From contig JBJXGV010000036.1 of NCBI GenBank assembly GCA_046160485.1, positions 144,800 to 208,799 on the forward strand: 64,000 nucleotides of DNA, read 5' to 3'. Both the position numbers and the translations under genes were made by a program. The stretch is from JBJXGV01 sp046160485 (GTDB lineage: Bacteria > Orphanbacterota > Orphanbacteria > JBJXGV01). A model generated the notes under the pieces. It was given only the letters and a program-made list of their open reading frames with translations. It did no database searches and was not told the origin of the DNA. Of the stretch, positions 52,334 to 60,145 are shown in pieces. Each line of letters starts with the position of its first letter. Within the stretch, counting starts at the first letter, position 1.

Positions 52334-54138
52334 AGAAACGAATCAGGCAGGTCGCGTTCGCCGCTCTCGTCGGCGGCGTCCTCGCGGGGTTGTTCGCCGG
52401 CGTCGCCGACGTTCGCGGGAATGAGTACTGGGAGCGCGGACTGCGCTACCTCGCGTTCCATACGCTCACCGAAGCGGTCAATCGATACATCTACGTTTTC
52501 GGAGTCGTCGGCGCGGCGTGTTTCGCGGTCTTCTCTGGGCTGCGGCTCGCGGCGCGCCGATGGCTTCTTGTTCCGCTGTACCTGGCGGGGGTCGCCGCGC
52601 TCGCGTACTGGGCGCGAGACGCCGAGATCGACTACAAACTCGACGTGGCGTGGCGCGAGATGGACTCGCTCATGCGCGTCGTCGTCGCGGCGTGGGGACT
52701 CTGGGCGTTCGACCTCGCGGCGGGGAAGGGGTGGCTTGCGCCGCCCAAGCGCGTCCGCATGCTTCGCGTCGCGGTCGTCGCGCTCGCGATACCGATTGCG
52801 CTCAACGCCGCCGAGCGCGCGTGGCTTACGAAACTCGAAGCGCGTCTCGCCGGCAAGCCCGACTTCATGATCTTCATGATCGACGCGCTGCGCGCCGATC
52901 GCGTCGGCGCGTACGGCTATGGCCGCGACACCACGCCGACCCTCGACTCGCTCGCCGCCGCCGGCGTGCAGTTCGAGAACGCGACGAGCAACGCGAACAT
53001 GACGCGCCTGACCGTGCCGTCGATCTTCACACTGCTCTATCCGTCGACGCTCGGCATGGCCTCGACGCTCACGATGATGTCGCCGCGCACGCTCACGGTC
53101 GCCGAGCTTATGAAAAACGCCGGCTACCAAACGCTCGCCTACATTCCGAATCCATCGATGAAGAAGCGCCTTAATTTCGATCAAGGCTTCGATGTCTACG
53201 ACGACAAGATTTTCTACGTGCGGAAGTTCCGGAGCTGGGAGTCGATGTCGGTGATCAACGAGCGCGTGCTCGATTGGTTTCGCGGCAACCGCGGGCGCCG
53301 GTTTTTCATCTACATCCATAGCTGCGACGCGCACGCGCCGTACAGCCCGCCGCCGCCGTACGACACGATGTTCTACGACCCGTCGCGCGAGGAGACGGCG
53401 CGGCAGGCGCGGCCGATCACCGAAGCGGAGTACGCGCGAATGCACGGCTATCAGCGTCTCGATGGCGACCGCGGCGACCTGAACTACTACAAGGGCCTCT
53501 ACGACGGCGAAGTGCGCTACACCGACGACAAACTCGGCGAGTTGCTCGCCGAGATGCGCCGCCTCAACGTCGCCGAGAAGACCATCTTCTTCTTCTCGGC
53601 CGATCACGGCGAGGGTTTCCTCGAGCATGGCGAGTGGGATCACGGACACCACGCGTACGACGAGGTGATTCACGTTCCGCTGATCATGACGGCGCCCGAC
53701 GCGCGCTTCCGTGGATCGAAGATCGTGCCGCCCGTGCACACGTTCGACATGTCGGCGACGGTGCTCGATCTGGCGGGCGTGCCGCTTGCGCCCGAGTTTC
53801 AGGCGAAGAGCATGATGCCCCTCGTGCGCGGCGACTCGACGCCCGTGTGGGAGTACTCCTACATCGAGTCGGACGACGTGCGCGCCCTCCGCAGCCCGCA
53901 GTGGAAATTCATCCAGGATCGCCAGAGCGGCGAGGAGATGCTGTTCGATCTGGCCGCCGACTCCGCCGAGTACACGAACCTCGTCGCGGCCGACACGCTC
54001 GTTGCCGGCGATCTGCGCCGCAAGATGGCCGCGATCGTAAAGGGCAACGAGATGCTCGGCCAACTCGGCTTCATGGAAACCAGCGACCTCGATGCGGAGA
54101 CGATCGAGCAGCTTAAGGCGCTCGGCTACATCGAGTAG
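52330..54138 (+). CDS. Membrane sulfatase-fold protein with Thr nucleophile position
   Basis: 602 residues. Four or five transmembrane helices in the first ~160 residues, then an alkaline-phosphatase/sulfatase-superfamily domain (about 175-590): metal segment FMIDALRADRVG (D185, D190), later SADHGEGFLEH, and the typical C-terminal LKALGYIE. At the nucleophile the sequence is LTVPSI (Thr228), not C/S-x-P-x-R, so it resembles Thr-based phosphoethanolamine- or phosphoglycerol-transferases more than formylglycine sulfatases. GTG 52330 overlaps the stop of the permease-peptidase (GTGA). Confidence 0.82.
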   Translation: MKKRIRQVAFAALVGGVLAGLFAGVADVRGNEYWERGLRYLAFHTLTEAVNRYIYVFGVVGAACFAVFSGLRLAARRWLLVPLYLAGVAALAYWARDAEIDYKLDVAWREMDSLMRVVVAAWGLWAFDLAAGKGWLAPPKRVRMLRVAVVALAIPIALNAAERAWLTKLEARLAGKPDFMIFMIDALRADRVGAYGYGRDTTPTLDSLAAAGVQFENATSNANMTRLTVPSIFTLLYPSTLGMASTLTMMSPRTLTVAELMKNAGYQTLAYIPNPSMKKRLNFDQGFDVYDDKIFYVRKFRSWESMSVINERVLDWFRGNRGRRFFIYIHSCDAHAPYSPPPPYDTMFYDPSREETARQARPITEAEYARMHGYQRLDGDRGDLNYYKGLYDGEVRYTDDKLGELLAEMRRLNVAEKTIFFFSADHGEGFLEHGEWDHGHHAYDEVIHVPLIMTAPDARFRGSKIVPPVHTFDMSATVLDLAGVPLAPEFQAKSMMPLVRGDSTPVWEYSYIESDDVRALRSPQWKFIQDRQSGEEMLFDLAADSAEYTNLVAADTLVAGDLRRKMAAIVKGNEMLGQLGFMETSDLDAETIEQLKALGYIE

Positions 54139-54184
54139 TTTGCTCGCGGCCGCAGGGCGGTGCGTTCGCCGTCTGGCTGCGCGA

Positions 54185-54213
54185 TTGACAGCGCCGCGTA
54201 TTGGGCAGAAACT
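54185..54213 (+). promoter_or_regulatory. Promoter of the Cys-rich repeat protein gene
   Basis: Perfect -35 TTGACA (54185-54190) with a weak -10, GAAACT (54208-54213), at 17 bases. Leader about 75 bases. Confidence 0.4.
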
Positions 54214-54292
54214 GGTGCCCGTCACTGTCGACGCACGCCCCGTCCCGACAGCGTCTCCCGCACGTTCGCGTGTTCGCGCAAGGAGGGTCCGC

Positions 54293-56500
54293 ATGCGCCG
54301 CCTGGTGTTTGTCGCTTCCGTGATTGTGTTGGCAGTCATCGCCGCCTTTCCGATTCCATCCAACGCGGGACAGATCTGGACCGATGCGAACGGCGACGGG
54401 CTTCCCGACGCGCCGGGGACGTTCGTGGCGTCGGCCGGCGATGTCGTCAGCGTCGATCTTTGGATCGACTCGCAAAGCTTCGCCTGGACGAATTACCTCC
54501 TCTACGTCGAGTGGGCCGCGGGTTGTTTTAGCTACGTCAGCGGCGAATACACCGTGTCGGGCGGCACCAATTTTCCGATCGACACGTTTTCGCATCCTTC
54601 CGGTATCGGGTTCGGCGGCTTCGAGTACGGACTGCAAGGCGTGACGGCGATCGCGAGTCTCAGCCTGCGTGCGATGACCGGAGGCGTCTGTTGCGTGACG
54701 CCGATCATCGATCCCGACAATGCGTACGGCGTGTTTAGCCAGTTGGGCACCGACACCGACTTCGTTCTCTTCACGTCGAATCCGAACTCGTGCTGGACGG
54801 TGGCCTCGGTACCGGAGGCCTGCTGCTTCCCGGACGCAAGCTGCGCGTTTCTGACGCCGGAGGATTGCGCCGCGGCGGGCGGTACGGCGCAAGGTCGGGG
54901 GACGACGTGCGGCGCCCTCGTGTGCGATCCGCCGCTGCCGCGCGGCGCCTGCTGCATACCGGACGGTTCGTGCACGAGCCCGGTCACCCCGAGCGAATGC
55001 ATCACGCTCGGCGGCGTCTATCAGGGGAACGGCACCGACTGCGGGAGCGTGAACTGCCCAGTCTCGACGGGCGCCTGCTGCTACTCGAGCGGCGTGTGCG
55101 TCAGCCCAATCAGCGCGACCGAGTGCGCGACCGGCGGCGGAACGTACCAAGGCGATGGATCGAGTTGCGCGACGGTCGTGTGCCCCGGCCCCGAAGGCGC
55201 GTGCTGCTTCAACGATGCGACGTGCCAAATGCTGCCGGCGGCGGCCTGCGCCGACGCGAGAGGCGACTTCCGAGGCGAAGGCTCGAGTTGCGCCAACGTC
55301 GACTGCATCCCGCCCGAGGGCGCGTGCTGTCTGCCGAGCGGATCATGCGCGCTGCAAACCGAGTTCGCCTGCGTCGCGAATGGCGGGATGTATCAGGGCG
55401 ATTTCATTCTCTGTCAGAACGTGGAATGCCAGCTGCCGGGTGAATGCCCTCCGGGAACGCCCGGCGATGCCTTCGACGCGCCGCTGCCGTCGTGGGCGAT
55501 GGCGAGCGCGTTGCGCGAAGTGATCGTTGCAAAGGGCCCCGGCGCATCGAACCGTGCCAGCGACGCGCGTGCGAAGGGAACCGATGGCGACGACATCAGC
55601 ACCGCGCTGACGATCGGCGCGCTTCCATTCAACGATGTCGGAAACACGTGCGGCTTCAACGACGACTACGATGAGGTTTGCCCGTTCACAGGGTCCACCT
55701 CGTCGGACGTGGTCTACAAGTACACGCCCACGGCCTTCGAGCGCGGCACGTTCTCGCTCTGCAATTCTTCCTATGACACGAAGATCTACGTCTACGAGAA
55801 CACGGTCGGGAACTTGATCGCGTGCAGCGACGACGCGTGTACGGATCCCTTCGGAAACCCATTCCGTTCGCGCGTCGACTGCGTGCGCATGGTGGCCGGA
55901 AATACCTACTACATCGTGATCGACGGGTACTTCGGAGACTGCGGCGACTACTGCCTCAACGCGTCACTCTCCTCGGGCTGCGGCGCTGAGTGCGCGCCGG
56001 ACAATTGCCCGCCGGGATCCACGCTCGAGGGCGAGCCGGTCTGCTTCGACGGCTACGTCGACTCCTACAACGCCGGGTGCAGCACGGTGCCGCCGTCGTT
56101 CCGAGTGCTCCCTTACTCGTCCGAGATTCGGGTATGCGGACAGAGCGGCACATATGTTCGCGACGGCGAGGTTTACCGCGACACGGACTGGTATGAGATG
56201 GACAATCCAGTCGCGCAGGCGGTTAGGGTGCGGCTCTGTGCGAGCTTCGACGCCGAGCTGATTTGTGTCGACGGCAACTCGGGTTGCAGCGTCGTGCTCT
56301 GTTCCGATGCAGGCGTGCGGGACACGTACTCGGCTTGCACGTACTGGGGCCCTCCCGGAGCGAATCGGTTTTTCGTGGCTCCGCTCGAGTTTTTCAACGT
56401 TGCCTGCGGCTCGCCCTACGAATTGACGATCGAGACGGGAGGCGGCACGAACGCCATCGAACCGACGTCGTGGGGGCGCATCAAGGGGCTCTTCAAGTAA
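54293..56500 (+). CDS. Secreted Cys-rich repeat protein with C-terminal TWG-type tag
   Basis: 735 residues. Signal peptide (about 1-25, ending SNA), an N-terminal beta domain (about 26-170), five Cys-rich repeats (about 175-382), a PPC-like beta domain (about 420-570, ALPFNDVGNTCGFNDDYD ...), a further Cys-bearing domain, and an extreme C-terminus TSWGRIKGLFK. The repeats follow GACC-x5-C-x6-C-x3-GG-x-Y-QG-x-G-x2-C-x3-x-C, suggesting disulfide-bonded modules. The C-terminus nearly matches that of the lamin-tail protein ending at 61633. AGGAGG lies 6 bases before the ATG. No enzyme signature was found. Confidence 0.82.
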   Translation: MRRLVFVASVIVLAVIAAFPIPSNAGQIWTDANGDGLPDAPGTFVASAGDVVSVDLWIDSQSFAWTNYLLYVEWAAGCFSYVSGEYTVSGGTNFPIDTFSHPSGIGFGGFEYGLQGVTAIASLSLRAMTGGVCCVTPIIDPDNAYGVFSQLGTDTDFVLFTSNPNSCWTVASVPEACCFPDASCAFLTPEDCAAAGGTAQGRGTTCGALVCDPPLPRGACCIPDGSCTSPVTPSECITLGGVYQGNGTDCGSVNCPVSTGACCYSSGVCVSPISATECATGGGTYQGDGSSCATVVCPGPEGACCFNDATCQMLPAAACADARGDFRGEGSSCANVDCIPPEGACCLPSGSCALQTEFACVANGGMYQGDFILCQNVECQLPGECPPGTPGDAFDAPLPSWAMASALREVIVAKGPGASNRASDARAKGTDGDDISTALTIGALPFNDVGNTCGFNDDYDEVCPFTGSTSSDVVYKYTPTAFERGTFSLCNSSYDTKIYVYENTVGNLIACSDDACTDPFGNPFRSRVDCVRMVAGNTYYIVIDGYFGDCGDYCLNASLSSGCGAECAPDNCPPGSTLEGEPVCFDGYVDSYNAGCSTVPPSFRVLPYSSEIRVCGQSGTYVRDGEVYRDTDWYEMDNPVAQAVRVRLCASFDAELICVDGNSGCSVVLCSDAGVRDTYSACTYWGPPGANRFFVAPLEFFNVACGSPYELTIETGGGTNAIEPTSWGRIKGLFK
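54815..55440 (+). repeat. Five tandem ~42-residue Cys-rich coding repeats
   Basis: Units begin at EACCFPDASC, GACCIPDGSC, GACCYSSGVC, GACCFNDATC and GACCLPSGSC. Each has six cysteines and most carry a Tyr-Gln-Gly or similar turn. DNA identity between units is moderate, so the array looks old rather than newly amplified. Confidence 0.85.
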
Positions 56501-56512
56501 GGGGAACGCGAG

Positions 56513-57043
56513 CTAGCGAGGATTGGCGGCGCGGTAGTCTTCGACGAACTCGGCGAGCATTTCGTCGAGCGTGCTCTCGACTTCCGCGAGCAGCTTTTTC
56601 TTCTTCGCGATCACGATGCCGCTGCGCGACCAGACTGTGGCGGTGAGGTGCGTGTTCGGATCGGAGATGAGCGCGGTTGCGCGCGAGTAATTGAGGTCGA
56701 CCGACGCGATGTGCCAGCCGGAGTGAAGCAGGTACGTCACGCTCAGCGTGAGAAGCCCCTCGCGCGAGTCGTCTTGCGGCTCGGCGGCGGTGACTCGCCC
56801 CGCGGCGAGGCGCGCGAAGAGAAGCGAATCGAGGCGAGCGTGCGTGACGCCCGTTTCCTCGAGGCTCGGCGGGATCCGTTCGACGCGCGCGTGAAGTTCG
56901 CCGGCACCGGAAAGCGGGTTCACGCGTTCGGCTCGCGGGGCGGCGATCGCGGCGCCGCGCGCCAGACCGAGAATGCCCGACGCCAGAATCGCGACACACA
57001 ACGCGTGTCTGGCTGCCGCGCGGATCTTCGTGCAGGTTCTCAT
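56513..57043 (-). CDS. Exported protein of unknown function
   Basis: 176 residues. A long, basic signal peptide (about 1-35, ending AIAA) precedes a mixed alpha/beta domain; IPPSLEETGVTHARLDSLL and later VYLLH/VDLNYSRA strands are visible, with a Lys-run (KKKKLLAEVE) before a C-terminal helix. No known family was recognised. Its ATG overlaps the TGA of the PHP-like/GT4 gene (ATGA), so the two are expressed together. Confidence 0.72.
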   Translation of the reverse strand: MRTCTKIRAAARHALCVAILASGILGLARGAAIAAPRAERVNPLSGAGELHARVERIPPSLEETGVTHARLDSLLFARLAAGRVTAAEPQDDSREGLLTLSVTYLLHSGWHIASVDLNYSRATALISDPNTHLTATVWSRSGIVIAKKKKLLAEVESTLDEMLAEFVEDYRAANPR

Positions 57044-59622
57044 CGCACCGGCGCCTCATCGTCGCGCGGGGCGGGTGCGTGAACCGGCGCTGGCGCGGTT
57101 GCTACCGCGGGCTGCGCGGGGGCGCGCTCTTGCGTCGGATGCGTCGAAAGTTCTTCGTAGTCGCCGTAGAGTTTCTCGAACGCCTTGTCCCAGCTCACCT
57201 CGAGGGCCGCCGCGCGCGCGCGGACACCCATCGCGCGCCGCCGCCGCGCGTCGCTCGCCAGATCGTGCATCTTCGCGGCGAAGTCGGTGACGTTGCCCGC
57301 ACGCGCGACGAGGCCCGTCTCGCCGTCGCGCACGCTCTCCTGCGCGCCGCCGCCGTCCGTGACGATCGGAGGGAGCCCCGACGCCATCGCTTCGAGCACC
57401 ACGCATCCGAGCGTATCGGTGGCGCTCGGAAACACGAAGACATCCGCCGACGCGAACGCCGCCGCGAGTTCCTCGCCCTTGAGCACGCCGGTGAAGTGCG
57501 CGGTCGCGCCGAGCGACGCTTCGAGATCCGCGCGCAGCGGGCCGTCGCCGACGAACGCAAGCCGCACCTTCGCGTCCTCGGCGAGCACGCGCTTGTACGC
57601 ATCCGCGAGCAACTCGAGATCTTTCTCGCGCGAGATGCGCCCGACGTACAGGAAGAGCGTCTTTCCCTTCGCGCCGGCCGCCTCGCGGAATGCGTCGGAG
57701 CGACGCGCGGGATTGAACTGGCGCGTGTCGACGCCCGCGGGGAGAAGCCCGAGCCGCTCCTTCGCGAATCCGCGCCGCGCCAGATCCTCGAGCTGCAACT
57801 GCGACGGCACGAGAATCCGCTCGCACTTGCTGTAGAAGTAGCGCATGAACTCCCACGTGACGCGCTCGAGACTCTCGTTCCCCGTGAGAATGCGCGCGTA
57901 CTCGGGAAGCTGCGTGTGATACGAGCCGAGAAGCGGAATGCCGAGAAGCCGCGCTGCGAGAAGCGCCGAGATCCCGACGGGGCCCGGCGTGACGACGTGA
58001 ATCAAATCGTACGCCTCGCTGCGCGCCAGCTCGAGCACCGAGAGGCACGACGGGAAGTGGAGCGCGTAGTCGCGATACGCCGGCAGCCCGAACTCGGTGA
58101 TCACCGGCAGCGAGATGAATCCGTCGCGGCGCACTTCGCGCTCGCCCGTGGCCGTGACGATCGTGATGTCGTGCCCAGTCGCGATGCCCCATTGCTCGAG
58201 CCGCTCGAGGATCGTCACGATGCCGTTCGTGTCGAAGTACGTGTCGGTGAAGACGGCGATTCGCGGCGCGCCGGGGCGGAATCGCGGTCGCGCGGTGATC
58301 GCGCGCGCCACACGCAGCGCTGTGCGGCGCTCCTCGCCCGTCTGGAAGTAGGAGACGAGGTACGGGAGCAGCAGCAGATGAAAACCGACGAGCGCGCCGA
58401 GTTCGCGAACGTGGTGCTCGCGCGGCCCGGATGAGAGGCTGCGCAGGCTCTCTGCGTAGCGCGTCATCGCGGCGATGTAGCGCGCGTTTACCTCGCGGAA
58501 GATCGCGCCGTGGCTTCCGCGCTCCGCGAGCCGGTCGCCGAAGGGCGCCCCGATGAGGTCCGTCAGCACCTTCGGGCTTTGCAGCGTCTCGCGCATCGAC
58601 CCGCGGAACGCCGACGCGAAGTGGTTCAAGATCGCGCCGCCGACGTCGCCGAGCGTTTCGCGCAGGATTCCGCGCAGGCCGCTGATGAGCGCGCGCTCGG
58701 GTTCGACGACGCCCGCCGCATCGAGCGTGCGCGCGAAGCCCTTCGCGAACTCGAGCGATTGCTCGGGAAGCAGCTCAGGCGATTCGGAGAGCGCGATCTC
58801 GGCAAGCGAGTAGAGCGCGTGTGCGCGTTGCTCGGCGGAGCCGTGTTCGCCCTCGCCGATCGAGCGCGCCGCCCGCAGGTCCGCGAGGAACTCGGCGATG
58901 CCGCCCTCGGTCGGCGTGCGCGTGAGCGACCGGCCGGCGCCGTGGCTCGAGAAGTCGTCGGAGCCGCCGACCGATCCGGCGAGCGGCCGCGGCGGTAGCG
59001 GCAGCGCGTGGCGCGCCGCAAGCGCGCCCACGAACTCGGGCGTCGCTTCCCGGAGAAATCTCTCTGCGAGCAGATTTGCATCCGGGCCGAGCTGGCCGTT
59101 TCGCGTTTCCCAGAGCGGCACGAGCAGGAGCAGCTTCTCGATTTGCTCCTGCGTCGGAGCGGGGCCTCTGGCGGGCCCTAGCGGCCGCGCGACCGCGTGC
59201 GCGATCTGGCGCTCCCGAAGAAGCGCGAGGAGCGCGTAGAGGTCCGCGCGCATGCGCGCGATCTCGTCGTGGTCCTCCGCTGAAATGCCGTACGCGAGAA
59301 TCCGCACCGCGAAACCGTCTTCGGGAAACTGCGACGTGATTTCTTCGCTGACGAATACGTCCGCGTGGTGCGCGATGGCCATCGCTCCATCGATCGAGTC
59401 GGTGTCGGTGAGCGTGACGAAATCGATGCCGAGCGCCTTGAGGCGGTCATAGAGGGCGTCGGGTTCGAGCGCGCGCGGGTGTGTCGTCGTCGGAATCCAG
59501 GCGCCGGAGGAGAGGGAATAGCGGCTGACGCAGTGTAGGTCGGACCGGCGGCCGCGAGTGTTGCCTTCGATTGGGCCCACCGGCTTTGCTGCGTTCCGAA
59601 CCCGGTTCGATCTGTCGGGCAA
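57040..59622 (-). CDS. PHP-like domain fused to GT4 glycosyltransferase
   Basis: 860 residues. Residues about 25-235 resemble a PHP phosphoesterase domain, but its metal motifs are damaged: DLHCVS (second His is Val32), LTDTDS (expected His is Thr74) and GSDDF (expected His is Phe224). A helical middle follows. Residues about 425-815 are a GT-B glycosyltransferase of family 4, with IAVFTDTYFDTNGIV, LPAGVDTRQFNP, YVGRISREKDLELL and FPSATDTLGCVVLEAMASG. A Pro/Ala tail ends the protein. TTG 59622 is supported by GGAGGAT 5 bases upstream. It probably glycosylates a lipid or polysaccharide. Confidence 0.85.
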   Translation of the reverse strand: MPDRSNRVRNAAKPVGPIEGNTRGRRSDLHCVSRYSLSSGAWIPTTTHPRALEPDALYDRLKALGIDFVTLTDTDSIDGAMAIAHHADVFVSEEITSQFPEDGFAVRILAYGISAEDHDEIARMRADLYALLALLRERQIAHAVARPLGPARGPAPTQEQIEKLLLLVPLWETRNGQLGPDANLLAERFLREATPEFVGALAARHALPLPPRPLAGSVGGSDDFSSHGAGRSLTRTPTEGGIAEFLADLRAARSIGEGEHGSAEQRAHALYSLAEIALSESPELLPEQSLEFAKGFARTLDAAGVVEPERALISGLRGILRETLGDVGGAILNHFASAFRGSMRETLQSPKVLTDLIGAPFGDRLAERGSHGAIFREVNARYIAAMTRYAESLRSLSSGPREHHVRELGALVGFHLLLLPYLVSYFQTGEERRTALRVARAITARPRFRPGAPRIAVFTDTYFDTNGIVTILERLEQWGIATGHDITIVTATGEREVRRDGFISLPVITEFGLPAYRDYALHFPSCLSVLELARSEAYDLIHVVTPGPVGISALLAARLLGIPLLGSYHTQLPEYARILTGNESLERVTWEFMRYFYSKCERILVPSQLQLEDLARRGFAKERLGLLPAGVDTRQFNPARRSDAFREAAGAKGKTLFLYVGRISREKDLELLADAYKRVLAEDAKVRLAFVGDGPLRADLEASLGATAHFTGVLKGEELAAAFASADVFVFPSATDTLGCVVLEAMASGLPPIVTDGGGAQESVRDGETGLVARAGNVTDFAAKMHDLASDARRRRAMGVRARAAALEVSWDKAFEKLYGDYEELSTHPTQERAPAQPAVATAPAPVHAPAPRDDEAPVR

Positions 59623-60145
59623 CGAATCCTCCGGAGCGTGCGCGTGAGTAAGCGCGAGCCTCAGCGCGACGCCCGACCCGGCGTGACGTTGAGGCCGGGC
59701 GAGATTCTAGGGTCGCCGCATCGGGCGGGCAAGGAGATTTCGCGCAGGTAACCGCTGGGCGACGCACCGGCAACTCGCGTGTCGGGTGAGAACAGTCGTG
59801 CCACCGATTGAGAACAAATAAGGTAGCGCTTGTTTCGCACGCGTCGCGTCCGGGCATGACGACCACCCCTTGCGCGCGGCGGGCGAGGCGAATCGAGTTT
59901 TTCGCGTGTCTTGCGACGGAGCGCGCGACTCCGCAATTAGAGCAACCACGCGCGGCGCGGCCGCCGGCGGCACGCGCCCTGCCATGCGCCCCGCGGTTCC
60001 CGGAGGCGGGGAAGGAGGGTGGCGCGACGCCTTCGAATCCAACGACCGCGTCGTGCCGCTGTTCTACGCGTGCGGCGTGGATCCACGCTTTGCAGTCACG
60101 CGAACGCTATTCCCGGGCCCGACGGCCCGACGGAAGGAGACCATC
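59623..60145. other. Divergent intergenic region without a gene
   Basis: 523 bases between the PHP-like/GT4 gene (minus) and the lamin-tail gene (plus). It contains the minus-strand promoter at 59704-59732 and a leader hairpin at 59658-59695 (GCCTCA with TGAGGC, inner ACGCC with GGCGT). On the plus side only the ribosome-binding site AAGGAGA (60134-60140) stands out; the open frame running in from 59870 looks non-coding before 60146. Confidence 0.55.
59704..59732 (-). promoter_or_regulatory. Promoter of the PHP-like/GT4 gene
   Basis: Minus strand: TTGCCC (59732-59727), 17-base spacer, TAGAAT (59709-59704). The predicted leader of about 75 bases contains a hairpin at 59695-59658. Confidence 0.45.

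Noticed and set aside
54092..54292. Upstream extension of the Cys-rich protein frame
   Set aside because: It overlaps the end of the preceding gene and a TTGACA promoter; AGGAGG plus signal peptide at 54293 define the start.
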